DNA of 64,000 bases from Victivallaceae bacterium (lineage in GTDB: Bacteria > Verrucomicrobiota > Lentisphaeria > Victivallales > Victivallaceae), in assembly GCA_024405735.1 (NCBI GenBank), contig JAKSOF010000003.1, forward strand, positions 86,729 to 150,728, written 5' to 3'. This document shows positions 17,336 through 25,592 of this stretch, piece by piece (position 1 is the stretch's first letter; each line of letters begins with the position of its first letter). Position numbers and translations under genes: made by a program. Below the pieces are notes generated by a model that worked only from the letters and a program-made list of their open reading frames with translations, was not told where the DNA came from and did not search any database.

Positions 17336-18925
17336 ATGAAAATGAAAGAGATTCACGAAATCGCGCTCAACGGATTGTGGGATTTCGGCTACTCCGAAAC
17401 GGAAAAAATCCCCGTTTGTGATGCAGTCGTGACAATGCCCGCCTGTGCGGATGCGCTGGCGCAACATTTCGGTCGCGAGGGGTACGCCGCATTCCGCAAA
17501 AAAGTGAAAATCGGCGGCTTCGTGCGTCTGCGCGTGACGGGCGGACTTTGTGTGCGCGTTTTCTGGGACGACCGGGAAGTAGGAGAAAGTTGTCTTGCCT
17601 ACACCCGCGAAGAATACGATTTCGATGCGGGGGAGGAAAAAGAGCATACGCTTTTGATCGTCACCGATAATTTTAAGGACGATTCTCCGTCGTCGGTCTT
17701 TCGCCCCTATTATGATTTCTACGGCTACAACGGCATTTACGATGTTGTTACGATCGAAAGACTTACGCCTGGAATGATCGACCGTATCCAGGTAACGCCG
17801 ATCGCGGAAAAACCGGGGAGCGTGCGCATCGCGCTTCACGCGGTTTCCCCCGCTCCCGCCGAAGTGGAAGTTTCCTTTGACGGGAAATCTGCAAAACGTT
17901 ATTTTTGGAGCGAAGTCCTGACGCTTCCCGTCCCCAACTGGAAATACTGGTCGCCCGATTCCCCCTGTTTGCACACCGTGGAGATCAACGGCAGAAAAGC
18001 GACTTTCGGCATCCGTTTCCTCGATTGGCGGGGACGGCGTCTGCTGCTCAACGGCAAGCCGCTGAAACTTGTCGGCGTCAACCGTCACGAGGCGCATCCG
18101 GAATTCGGCGCGGCGACACCGGAATCGTTGATCTGGAACGATTTGCTTGCGATCAAGCGGCAGGGTTTCAACTTCATCCGCGGCAGCCATTATCCGCAAA
18201 AGGAAGTGTTGCTCGACATCGCCGACCGCCTCGGACTTCTCGTCTGGGAGGAGGCGCTCGGGTGGGGCAACCGTCTGGAAAGTCTCACCGATCCCGTTTT
18301 CTGCGCCCGGCAGGAGGAGCAGTGCCGCAAAATGGTGCGCAAAAGTTTCAACCACCCGTCGGTCATTTTATGGGGTTTCCTCAACGAGTGTCAGAGCGAT
18401 TTTGAGACCGCGCGTCCGCTTGTCTGGAAACTGCGCGATTTACTGCATCAGCTTGACGACAGCCGCCCGGTGACGTTTGCCACCTACAAAAATCAGGACG
18501 ACAAGTGCATTGCCGATATGGACGTCGTTTCCATCAATACCTATCCCGACTGGTATGACGACAACCGCACGACCGCTGATTTTTCCGCCATCGGCAGACG
18601 CTTGCAGGCATTGTCGGAGATTTTTCCTGATAAGCCTTTGATCATCAGCGAGATCGGATGTGCCGCGCTCTACGGCGATCACAGCGGATACCGCTGGTCG
18701 GAGGAGTATCAGGCGGAATACGATGCGACCGCCATCCGGGAAATTTTACAGCGCGACGACTACTCCGGCATCTCCTTGTGGCAGTATTGCGACACGCGCA
18801 CCTGCCACACCACCCGCAGTATGCTGGGTACCCCCCGCGGCTTCAACAACAAAGGATTGGTCAACGAATACCGTCTGCCCAAACTTTCCTGGAAAGCCGT
18901 CAATGAGGTTTTGAAAAAACAATAA
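17336..18925 (+). CDS. Glycoside hydrolase family 2 (beta-glucuronidase/galactosidase type)
   Basis: A 529-residue glycosidase with a sandwich, immunoglobulin-like and TIM-barrel order. The N-terminal sandwich begins with LNGLWDFGYS. The barrel has VGVNRHEAHPEFG, FIRGSHYPQKEVLLDIADR and LVWEEALGWG. The acid/base is the Glu in ILWGFLNECQS, and the nucleophile is the Glu in LIISEIGCAAL. The residues resemble beta-glucuronidases more than large LacZ, and it is short for the family, with a compact N-terminus. ATG 17336 follows AGAGGTG; an upstream in-frame start inside the transporter gene is unlikely. No signal peptide is seen, so it is probably cytosolic. Confidence 0.87.
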   Translation: MKMKEIHEIALNGLWDFGYSETEKIPVCDAVVTMPACADALAQHFGREGYAAFRKKVKIGGFVRLRVTGGLCVRVFWDDREVGESCLAYTREEYDFDAGEEKEHTLLIVTDNFKDDSPSSVFRPYYDFYGYNGIYDVVTIERLTPGMIDRIQVTPIAEKPGSVRIALHAVSPAPAEVEVSFDGKSAKRYFWSEVLTLPVPNWKYWSPDSPCLHTVEINGRKATFGIRFLDWRGRRLLLNGKPLKLVGVNRHEAHPEFGAATPESLIWNDLLAIKRQGFNFIRGSHYPQKEVLLDIADRLGLLVWEEALGWGNRLESLTDPVFCARQEEQCRKMVRKSFNHPSVILWGFLNECQSDFETARPLVWKLRDLLHQLDDSRPVTFATYKNQDDKCIADMDVVSINTYPDWYDDNRTTADFSAIGRRLQALSEIFPDKPLIISEIGCAALYGDHSGYRWSEEYQAEYDATAIREILQRDDYSGISLWQYCDTRTCHTTRSMLGTPRGFNNKGLVNEYRLPKLSWKAVNEVLKKQ

Positions 18926-18992
18926 CGTCCCGGAACAAGAAAAAGCTCCCGTTTTCGCCTTGCGTCTACGCCGTAGCGAAAATAGCACTTTC

Positions 18993-19035
18993 AAAAACAA
19001 AAAAACTGCCGCAAACCTTATGTTTGGCGGCAGTT
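18993..19035 (-). terminator. Terminator of the parvulin gene
   Basis: On the minus strand, AACTGCCGCCAAAC pairs with GTTTGCGGCAGTT around ATAAG, with one bulge, followed by a T-rich run (TTTTTTTG...). It stands 20 bases after the stop of the isomerase gene. Confidence 0.8.
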
Positions 19036-19054
19036 GCATCCAACAAGGACAAGT

Positions 19055-20143
19055 TTATTTTTTTGCCGCTTCCGGCTCGGGGATCAGGATCTTGATCTCG
19101 TACTCGCGGGTGAGTTTTTCGATATACGCCATCAGGGCATCCTGTTTCGCTTTCTGATTGAGCATCGCGACGAGGCGTTCCTTGACTTCGGCGAAGGCGA
19201 GCACTTTGGCACCTTGCGGTGCATTGCGGCGGATGATGTGATAGCCGAATTGCGTCTTGACGACGTTGGAGATCTCGCCGGGCTTCAATGCCGCCGCCGC
19301 CTGCGAAAATTCAGGGACCATCTGCTCCGGCTCAAATGCGCCGAGATCGCCGCCGGACTGCTTGCCGCTCGGGCAATTGCTCACTTCGGAAGCAAGTTTC
19401 TCAAAGGAGGCGGGATCCGCTTTGACTTTGGCGAGCACTTCTTCGGCTTTTTTCGCCGCCGCTTCCTTGTCGGCATCGGTCGCCTTGGCATCGACCATGA
19501 TCAGAATATGCGATGCGCGCAAAGTTTTTTCGCCGTCGGCGGGAATGGTCATCTTATCGAGATTTTCATCGTAGAATTTTTTTGCATCCGCTTCCGAAGC
19601 GTCCTTGCTCTCGATATTTTTCGTAAGGAACATCTGTGCCACAAGGTCTTTTTTGGCTTCCGCGTTGGCAAGGACTTCCTGAACGATATTGTCCAGTGTT
19701 TTTCCCTGCGCGATAAGCGACTGCTCCAGTCCGGGCTGTTGTTTGACCATCTGGATGACGGCGTCTTTCAACTCGGCGTCGGCCGGAGCGAATTTCGCCT
19801 TTTGGATCTCCGTTTCAAGCAACTGCATAAAGGCGAGCATTTTCGCCTGTCCGGCGGCAAGACGCTGCATCTGCTCCGGAGGAAGTTGCGGGAATTGCCC
19901 GTTGGGCACCATTTTCATCAGCGCTTCACGGACATTTTCGCGCGTTACTTTGATGCCTTTGCCTTCGGCGATCACTTCCGGCAACGCGAGAAACGGATCC
20001 GCGGGAGCGGCTTCCGCCTTGGCGGGCGCCGGTTGGGCAGGAGGAACTTCCGCCTTGGGGGTGTCGGCGGCATTCAATGCCGCAAAAGAAAGCATCGCCG
20101 CCCCGCAGAAACAGAGCGCCGCCGTGCCGAATTGCTTTTTCAT
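19055..20143 (-). CDS. Secreted parvulin-type peptidyl-prolyl isomerase (PpiC/SurA-like)
   Basis: A 362-residue periplasmic folding factor. Residues 1-26 form a Sec signal peptide (MKKQFGTAALCFCGAAMLS...ALNA). An Ala/Pro-rich linker follows, then a helical chaperone-like region (~60-190), then one parvulin domain marked by RASHILIMVD, SGGDLGAFEPEQMVPEF and TQFGYHIIRR. SurA usually has two parvulin domains; here there is one, as in PrsA or PpiD-like proteins. AAGGAG precedes the ATG. It is monocistronic between its own promoter and terminator. Confidence 0.9.
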   Translation of the reverse strand: MKKQFGTAALCFCGAAMLSFAALNAADTPKAEVPPAQPAPAKAEAAPADPFLALPEVIAEGKGIKVTRENVREALMKMVPNGQFPQLPPEQMQRLAAGQAKMLAFMQLLETEIQKAKFAPADAELKDAVIQMVKQQPGLEQSLIAQGKTLDNIVQEVLANAEAKKDLVAQMFLTKNIESKDASEADAKKFYDENLDKMTIPADGEKTLRASHILIMVDAKATDADKEAAAKKAEEVLAKVKADPASFEKLASEVSNCPSGKQSGGDLGAFEPEQMVPEFSQAAAALKPGEISNVVKTQFGYHIIRRNAPQGAKVLAFAEVKERLVAMLNQKAKQDALMAYIEKLTREYEIKILIPEPEAAKK

Positions 20144-20195
20144 AGATCGATCTCCTTCATAGTGCCGGTAGATCCGGCGTTTTTCTGATTTCTAT

Positions 20196-20224
20196 AAAAT
20201 AATTCTTTCCCGCCGAGAAATCAA
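20196..20224 (-). promoter_or_regulatory. Promoter of the parvulin gene
   Basis: On the minus strand, TTGATT (20224-20219), 17 bases, TATTTT (20201-20196), about 53 bases before the ATG. Confidence 0.45.
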
Positions 20225-20247
20225 GTTGTTTTTCAAATAAAATCCCT

Positions 20248-21531
20248 TCAATCGCGGCAGGCGCGGATATCGACGCCGAGCCCCGTCAGTTTTTCGACGA
20301 GGTTTTCATAGCCGCGGTAAATGATTTCGGCGTGGTTGATCTTGCTCTCTCCGCGCGCACAGATGGCGGCGATGACCATCGCCATCCCCGCGCGGATGTC
20401 GGGGCTGGTCATTTCGATGCCGTGCAACGCGACGGGCCCGCGGATGACGACGCGGTGGGGATCGCAGACGATCGCGTTGGCGCCCATACTGATCAAACGG
20501 TCGGCGAAGTAAATGCGGCTCTCGAACATCTTTTCAAAAAACATCATCGTCCCGCGGCATTGCGTCGCGGCGACGATCGTACAACTCATCATATCCGACG
20601 GAAATTGCGGCCAAGGACCGTCGGAGATCTGCGGGATATGCCCGCCGTAATCGCAGACGATCTCCGGCGTTTGCCCTCCCGGCAATACGATCTCGTTCGA
20701 TTTCAGGATGACCTCGATGCCCATACGCTCAAAGACGCGGCGGAGCATCCAGTAGTGGCGCGGTGTCGTCCCGGTAACGGTGACGCCGACGCCCGCCGCC
20801 GCGCCGAGGGCGAGGAAACTCCCCGCCTCGATGTGGTCGCTGACGACCGTGTAATCGACGCCGTGAAACGACGATTTGCCGTGGATGACCAGCGTATTGC
20901 TGCCGATGCCGGAAATATCCGCGCCCATTTGATTGAGCATATTGGCGAGATCGCAGACGTGGGGTTCTCCGGCGGCGTTGTAAAGCGTCGTCGTGCCTTC
21001 CGCCGCCGAAGCGGCGATCAATATCTGCTCGGTCGCCGTGACACTGCATTCATCGAGGAAAAGTTCGCGGCCGCGCAACGATTGTTTGACTTTGAAATGG
21101 TAGACGTCGGGATCCTCGATCATTTCGGCGCCGAGTTTGGTCAAGCCGTAAAAGTGTCCGTCGAGCCGTCTGCGTCCGATGACGTCGCCGCCGGGAGGAT
21201 AGAGGATCGCTTCTCCGGTGCGGGCGACCAACGCCGAGGCGAAAAGGATGCTGGTGCGGTTTTTGGCGCATTCGGCGCGGCCGACGGTACTGGTCCGCAC
21301 GGTCGCCGTCCGGATGGTCAGCACGTGATCGGCAAAGGTGTATTCCGCGCCGAGACTTCTGGCGATGTCGAGCATTGTTCGCACGTCGAGAATATCGGGC
21401 ACGTTGCGCAACGTTACGGTTTCGCCGGTGAGCAGTGTCGCCGCGATCATCGGCAGAACGGCGTTCTTGTTGCCGCTGACGGAAACTTTTCCTCCCTGAA
21501 TGCACTTGCCCTGAACGATGAGACTTTCCAT
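20248..21531 (-). CDS. murA: UDP-N-acetylglucosamine 1-carboxyvinyltransferase with Asp at the Cys position
   Basis: A 427-residue enzyme of the first committed step of peptidoglycan synthesis (enolpyruvyl transfer from PEP to UDP-GlcNAc). It has IQGGKVSVSGNKNAVLPMIA at the N-terminus with the conserved Lys-Asn pair, and the inside-out barrel repeats. The catalytic loop reads PPGGDVIGRRRLDGH, where E. coli has GGCTIGARPVDLH, so the catalytic Cys is Asp. This natural substitution is known to keep activity and to give fosfomycin resistance. ATG 21531 has GGGAGGA upstream. Confidence 0.95.
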   Translation of the reverse strand: MESLIVQGKCIQGGKVSVSGNKNAVLPMIAATLLTGETVTLRNVPDILDVRTMLDIARSLGAEYTFADHVLTIRTATVRTSTVGRAECAKNRTSILFASALVARTGEAILYPPGGDVIGRRRLDGHFYGLTKLGAEMIEDPDVYHFKVKQSLRGRELFLDECSVTATEQILIAASAAEGTTTLYNAAGEPHVCDLANMLNQMGADISGIGSNTLVIHGKSSFHGVDYTVVSDHIEAGSFLALGAAAGVGVTVTGTTPRHYWMLRRVFERMGIEVILKSNEIVLPGGQTPEIVCDYGGHIPQISDGPWPQFPSDMMSCTIVAATQCRGTMMFFEKMFESRIYFADRLISMGANAIVCDPHRVVIRGPVALHGIEMTSPDIRAGMAMVIAAICARGESKINHAEIIYRGYENLVEKLTGLGVDIRACRD

Positions 21532-21562
21532 AAAAATCCTCCCGGATTTGCTTTCCGGCTGT

Positions 21563-21591
21563 AACATAATGCAAAAAACCCCGTTTTGCAA
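21563..21591 (-). promoter_or_regulatory. Possible murA promoter overlapping the upstream terminator
   Basis: On the minus strand, TTGCAA (21591-21586), 17 bases, TATGTT (21568-21563). The -35 box falls in the loop and descending arm of the terminator hairpin for the malic enzyme gene. Confidence 0.4.
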
Positions 21592-21603
21592 GGCAGAACG
21601 GGG
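21573..21603 (-). terminator. Terminator of the malic enzyme gene
   Basis: On the minus strand, CCCCGTTCTGC pairs with GCAAAACGGGG across a short loop (one mismatch), followed by TTTTTT. It is 31 bases after the stop. Confidence 0.8.
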
Positions 21604-21633
21604 AGAGAAATGTCACAAAGAATGAAAAACTTT

Positions 21634-22956
21634 TTACCGCTTGGCGATGCGGCGGGCGACGGCGGCTTCGTAAGCGTCGAAGTCGTCGATCCTGATGCGT
21701 GCGACGCCGGTGGCGATGGCGGCTTCGGCGACGCGGCGGGCGACGTGCGGCACGACGCGGCTGTCAAAGGGTTTGGGAATGACGTAGTCGCGCCGGATGC
21801 CGACCTTGTCGAACATCCCTTTGGCGGCATCTTCCGGGTAAGCGGCGGCAAGTTTTTCGCGGACGTCGGGCGGGATCGGCGCTTCGGCGAGTTCCGCGAG
21901 CGCGTTGCTGGCGGCAAGTTTCATCTCGTCGTTGATGTCGGTACTGCGGACGTCGAGCGCGCCGCGGAAAATGCCGGGGAAGCCCAAAACATTGTTGATC
22001 TGATTGGGGAAGTCGCTGCGTCCCGTGCCGACGATGGCGGCGCCTGCCGCCAGCGCGACGTCGGGGAAAATTTCCGGAGTCGGATTCGCCATCGGGAAAA
22101 TGACCGGATCTTTCGCCATCGTTTTGACCATTTCCGGCGTCAGACAGCCGGGCGCGGAAAAGCCGAGGAAAATATCGGCGCCGCGGACGGCGTCGGCAAG
22201 CGTGCGCGCATCGGTGTCGGCGGCAAAGCGCAGTTTCTGCTCGTTGAGATCGGTACGGCCCTTGTGGAGGACGCCCTTGCTGTCGCACATCAGGAAGTTT
22301 TCGCGTTTCGCGCCCGCCTTGATGTAGAATTCACAGCAGGAGATCCCGGCGGCGCCGGCGCCGGAAACGGCGAAGCGGCACTCCCCGATCTTTTTGCCGA
22401 GCAGTTTGAGCGCATTCTTGATCGCGGCGTAGGAAATGATCGCGGTGCCGTGCTGGTCGTCGTGAAAAACGGGAATATTCATCCGCTTTTTGAGTTCCTG
22501 CTCGACCTCGAAACAGGCGGGAGAGCCGATGTCTTCGAGATTGATGCCGCCGAAACTCGGTTCGAGCGTCTCGATCGCGGTGATGATTTTCTGCGCGTCG
22601 GTGCGGCCTTTTTCATTGAAAACCTTGTCGAGACAGATGCCGATGGCGTCAATATCGGCAAAACGCTTGAAAAGCACCGCTTTGCCCTCCATCACGGGCA
22701 GTCCGGCGCCGGGGCCGATGTTGCCGAGTCCGAGGACGGCGGTGCCGTCGCTGACGACGGCGACGAAATTGCCCTTGCTGGTGTATTCCCAGATCGCTTC
22801 GGGATCGTCTTTGATGGCAAGGCAGGGCTGGGCGACGCCGGGGGTGTAGGCGAGCGAAAGGTCTTTGGCGCTTTCGCAGGGTTTTGTCGGGACGACCGAA
22901 ATTTTTCCGGCAGGGAGCGTTTTATGATACTGCAGAGCGTCGAGTTTTTCCGCCAT
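21634..22956 (-). CDS. Malic enzyme (decarboxylating malate dehydrogenase)
   Basis: A 440-residue short-form malic enzyme that makes pyruvate and CO2 from malate with reduction of NAD(P). The N-terminal [12 protein letters not shown] carries the catalytic Tyr, [20 protein letters not shown] is the nucleotide-binding loop, and [13 protein letters not shown] has the metal-binding acidic pair. [19 protein letters not shown] is the conserved C-terminal block. The phosphotransacetylase-like domain of MaeB is absent. Whether NAD or NADP is used is not clear. GAGGTG precedes the ATG, and the gene has its own promoter and terminator. Confidence 0.93.
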   Translation of the reverse strand: MAEKLDALQYHKTLPAGKISVVPTKPCESAKDLSLAYTPGVAQPCLAIKDDPEAIWEYTSKGNFVAVVSDGTAVLGLGNIGPGAGLPVMEGKAVLFKRFADIDAIGICLDKVFNEKGRTDAQKIITAIETLEPSFGGINLEDIGSPACFEVEQELKKRMNIPVFHDDQHGTAIISYAAIKNALKLLGKKIGECRFAVSGAGAAGISCCEFYIKAGAKRENFLMCDSKGVLHKGRTDLNEQKLRFAADTDARTLADAVRGADIFLGFSAPGCLTPEMVKTMAKDPVIFPMANPTPEIFPDVALAAGAAIVGTGRSDFPNQINNVLGFPGIFRGALDVRSTDINDEMKLAASNALAELAEAPIPPDVREKLAAAYPEDAAKGMFDKVGIRRDYVIPKPFDSRVVPHVARRVAEAAIATGVARIRIDDFDAYEAAVARRIAKR

Positions 22957-22995
22957 ATTTCACCTCATTTTGTTTCGCAGGATGGACAACGCTAT

Positions 22996-23024
22996 AATAT
23001 AGCGTCAAAGCCGGAAGTCTGCAA
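22996..23024 (-). promoter_or_regulatory. Malic enzyme promoter
   Basis: On the minus strand, TTGCAG (23024-23019), 17 bases, TATATT (23001-22996). The -10 box lies in a 15-base palindrome, CGCTATAATATAGCG (22990-23004), which could also be an operator. Confidence 0.65.
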
Positions 23025-23034
23025 GCGAAACGCG

Positions 23035-24258
23035 TTATTCTCCGGAATAGAGTTTTTCAACGCGGTCGAGAAAATCTTTGCCGCGCGGCGAAAGCAGTTC
23101 CGGGCGGTGACGGACGGTATCGATCCGGGCGGGGGCACAGGCGCCGAGCCCGCCCGAACGCACCTCGGTTTCCGCAAGAAAAGCCTCCGCTTTTTCCCGC
23201 TTTGTCCAGATTTCGGCAAGCGCCGTTTTCGCCGCCGCGATTTTTTCCAGATCGCCGGGATGTAATTTCAACGCGGCGAGCTGATCGATCACCGCGCGCG
23301 CTTCGGGCGTTTCGCCGCGCCGGAAATCGCGCAGATCGCGCCGGAAACTTTGGCGCATTTCCTCAACGTCGGGACGCATCGGCGACAAATTGCACCAGAC
23401 TTCCAGATCGGCGGGGACGCGCCGTCCGGTCGGTTTGCCGAAAGAGTCGAGTTCCTCGATCCCGCGCTGGCAGAGCCGGGCAAACGTGCGCCGCGAAAGT
23501 GCCGCCGGACGCGGCGAAAACAAATGCCATGCGCGCTGATTCGCCGTATCGTGCAACAATTCATCGGCGTTGGAAAACCCCTCGGTGCGGGCGACTTCGT
23601 CGAGTTTCAGCAACAGTTTTTCCGTCACGCTTTCCTGGTTGAGAATATCGTCGCCGACGCCGTTCAAAAGATTGCGGCGGCGAATGGCGTAGAGCAAAAC
23701 TTCCGCCGCTTCCTCCTGATAGATTTCGACCGGTTGAAAATTGCCGCTTCCCGCGCCGCAACTGTAATCGATATGCCGCCCGGCTCCGAGGAGCGCGCGC
23801 AAAAAAATCATCTGGTGATTGGATCGGTTGATTTTCCGGGAATTGGCGATGCCGCGCAATTCCCCGCGCATCGCGGCAAGGAGAAAACGGGGCAAGCGCA
23901 AGTTTTTTTCACTTCCGGCGCGATGGGCAAAAAGAGCGCCCGACAATTGCTCCATCACATCGCTGTCGCGCATCCAGTTGTCATCGTCGCGGATGACAAG
24001 TTCGATCGCGCGGTGCGTTTCCACTCTCGTGATTTTTTTCGGCGCGTCGCAGTCGAAAACGATCCGCAGGTCCCGGGGCGGTCTGCCTTTGCCGGGAAAG
24101 GGGAAAAGCGCGGCAAGTTCCTGATCGAGCGTACGGACGACGCGGTGATTTTCCGGCCGCCGGGAAACGATCCCGACTGCCGCATCCAGCGTCGCCGTAC
24201 CGATCAGAAAGAAGAGTAAAACAATACGTTTCAGCGCAACTTGCCGCAACTTGGGCAT
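23035..24258 (-). CDS. Secreted or membrane-bound protein of unknown function
   Basis: A 407-residue protein that I cannot assign. Residues ~10-27 (LKRIVLLFFLIGTATLDAA) look like a signal peptide, so the rest is probably periplasmic. It is rich in Arg and helical, with a possible metal-type DNxMRDSDV segment and no clear catalytic motif. Its C-terminal third (DVEEMRQSFRRDLRDFRRG onward) looks like a coiled coil. It starts four bases after the phosphomannomutase stop, at the end of a transketolase operon. A link to sugar phosphate metabolism is not evident. Confidence 0.65.
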   Translation of the reverse strand: MPKLRQVALKRIVLLFFLIGTATLDAAVGIVSRRPENHRVVRTLDQELAALFPFPGKGRPPRDLRIVFDCDAPKKITRVETHRAIELVIRDDDNWMRDSDVMEQLSGALFAHRAGSEKNLRLPRFLLAAMRGELRGIANSRKINRSNHQMIFLRALLGAGRHIDYSCGAGSGNFQPVEIYQEEAAEVLLYAIRRRNLLNGVGDDILNQESVTEKLLLKLDEVARTEGFSNADELLHDTANQRAWHLFSPRPAALSRRTFARLCQRGIEELDSFGKPTGRRVPADLEVWCNLSPMRPDVEEMRQSFRRDLRDFRRGETPEARAVIDQLAALKLHPGDLEKIAAAKTALAEIWTKREKAEAFLAETEVRSGGLGACAPARIDTVRHRPELLSPRGKDFLDRVEKLYSGE

Positions 24259-24262
24259 CGCG

Positions 24263-25579
24263 TTATCCGCGAATGATCTTGAGCAATTCGTCGCGCTTGG
24301 CTTCCATCAGACTGGGCGTATCGGCTTCGACGATCAGCCGCAGAAGCGGCTCGGTGTTGGAAGCGCGGACGTTGAACCACCAGTCGGGATATTCACAGCT
24401 GACGCCGTCCAGTTCAAAGAGATGCCCGTCGGCATAGCGGCGGCGCAATTCATCAAGGATCGGTTTGACGTCGGCAACTTTGGAATTGATCTCGCCGCTG
24501 GAGGCGTATTTGCGGAGCGGATCGACCAGTTCGTGAAGCGCGCAGTTTTTCTTGCAGAGCAAGTTGGTGAGCATCACGAGCGAAAGCCCCTGCGATTCCG
24601 CGGTGCAGTTCTGCTTGAAGTAGTAGTGTCCGGAAAGTTCCCCGGCGAAAACGGCGTCGTTTTCGCGCATCTGCGCCTTGATGAAAGCGTGTCCGACGCG
24701 GCACTGGATCGCCTTGCCGCCGTTGGTTTCGATGCACTCCTTGACCGCGCGGCTGCTGCGCAGATCGTAGAGGATCGTCGCCGGACCGTTGGAAAGGATG
24801 TCCTGCGCGATCAGCGCGGTAAAGAGGTCCATCGGGATGATCTCGCCGCGGTCGTCGATGAAACCGCAACGGTCGGCATCGCCGTCAAAAGCGGCGCCGA
24901 AGTCGGCTCCGACTTCCTTGACCTTGGCGCGGATTGCGTCAAGCGTGTGCGTTTTGAGGGGGTTCGCCTCGTGATTCGGAAACGTGCCGTCGAGTTCTTC
25001 GTAGAGCGGCACGACGTCAAAGAGATCGCGGACACCCGCCATTTCGGCGGAGCCCATCGCGTTGGCGAAATCGACGACGATCTTGAGTTTCCGGTCGATC
25101 CTGGCGAAACTGCGCAGGAAACGCGCATATTCGGGCGCGATGTCAAACGTCGACAGTTTTCCCTGGACGTCGCACGGCGCAAACGCCTGCGTTTCGACGA
25201 TCTTTTTGATCTCCATAATGCCGGTCGCTCCGGAAATCGGCACGGCGTCGGCGCGGCAGAGTTTGAAACCGTTCCACTCGCCGGGATTGTGGCTTGCCGT
25301 AATCATCACACTGCCGTCGGCGTGCAGAAAACCGTTGGCGTGATAACTCATCGGCGTCGAGCAGAGCCCGAGGTCGATCACGTCGGCGCCCTGCGCCATC
25401 ATCCCCTTGGCGAGCGCCTGAAACAGCGGAAGGGAGGTCGGGCGCATATCGCGGCCGACGACGACTTTTTTCGCCCCGGTAAAGGTGATATAGGCGCGTC
25501 CGATCTTTTCGGCGATCTCGGGATCGAGGTCAACACCGTAGACGCCGCGAATGTCATAAGCCTTGAAAATTTCCGCCAT
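24263..25579 (-). CDS. manB: Phosphomannomutase/phosphoglucomutase
   Basis: A 438-residue alpha-D-phosphohexomutase that moves phosphate between C1 and C6 of mannose or glucose. IFKAYDIRGVYG starts domain 1. The phosphoserine is in MITASHNPGEWNG (about residue 97), the Mg site is FDGDADRCGF, the sugar-specificity loop is GELSGHYYF, and the C-terminal phosphate-binding SNTEPLLRL is present. GELSGH fits the PMM/PGM bifunctional group. ATG 25579 follows AAAGGAGA; a much longer upstream frame overlapping transketolase has no such site and is rejected. It is 13 bases after the transketolase stop. Confidence 0.92.
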   Translation of the reverse strand: MAEIFKAYDIRGVYGVDLDPEIAEKIGRAYITFTGAKKVVVGRDMRPTSLPLFQALAKGMMAQGADVIDLGLCSTPMSYHANGFLHADGSVMITASHNPGEWNGFKLCRADAVPISGATGIMEIKKIVETQAFAPCDVQGKLSTFDIAPEYARFLRSFARIDRKLKIVVDFANAMGSAEMAGVRDLFDVVPLYEELDGTFPNHEANPLKTHTLDAIRAKVKEVGADFGAAFDGDADRCGFIDDRGEIIPMDLFTALIAQDILSNGPATILYDLRSSRAVKECIETNGGKAIQCRVGHAFIKAQMRENDAVFAGELSGHYYFKQNCTAESQGLSLVMLTNLLCKKNCALHELVDPLRKYASSGEINSKVADVKPILDELRRRYADGHLFELDGVSCEYPDWWFNVRASNTEPLLRLIVEADTPSLMEAKRDELLKIIRG

Positions 25580-25592
25580 AATCCAATCTCCT

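Noticed and set aside
20332..23265. Long plus-strand frames antisense to murA and malic enzyme
   Set aside because: They are shadows of well-supported minus-strand enzymes with promoters and terminators.
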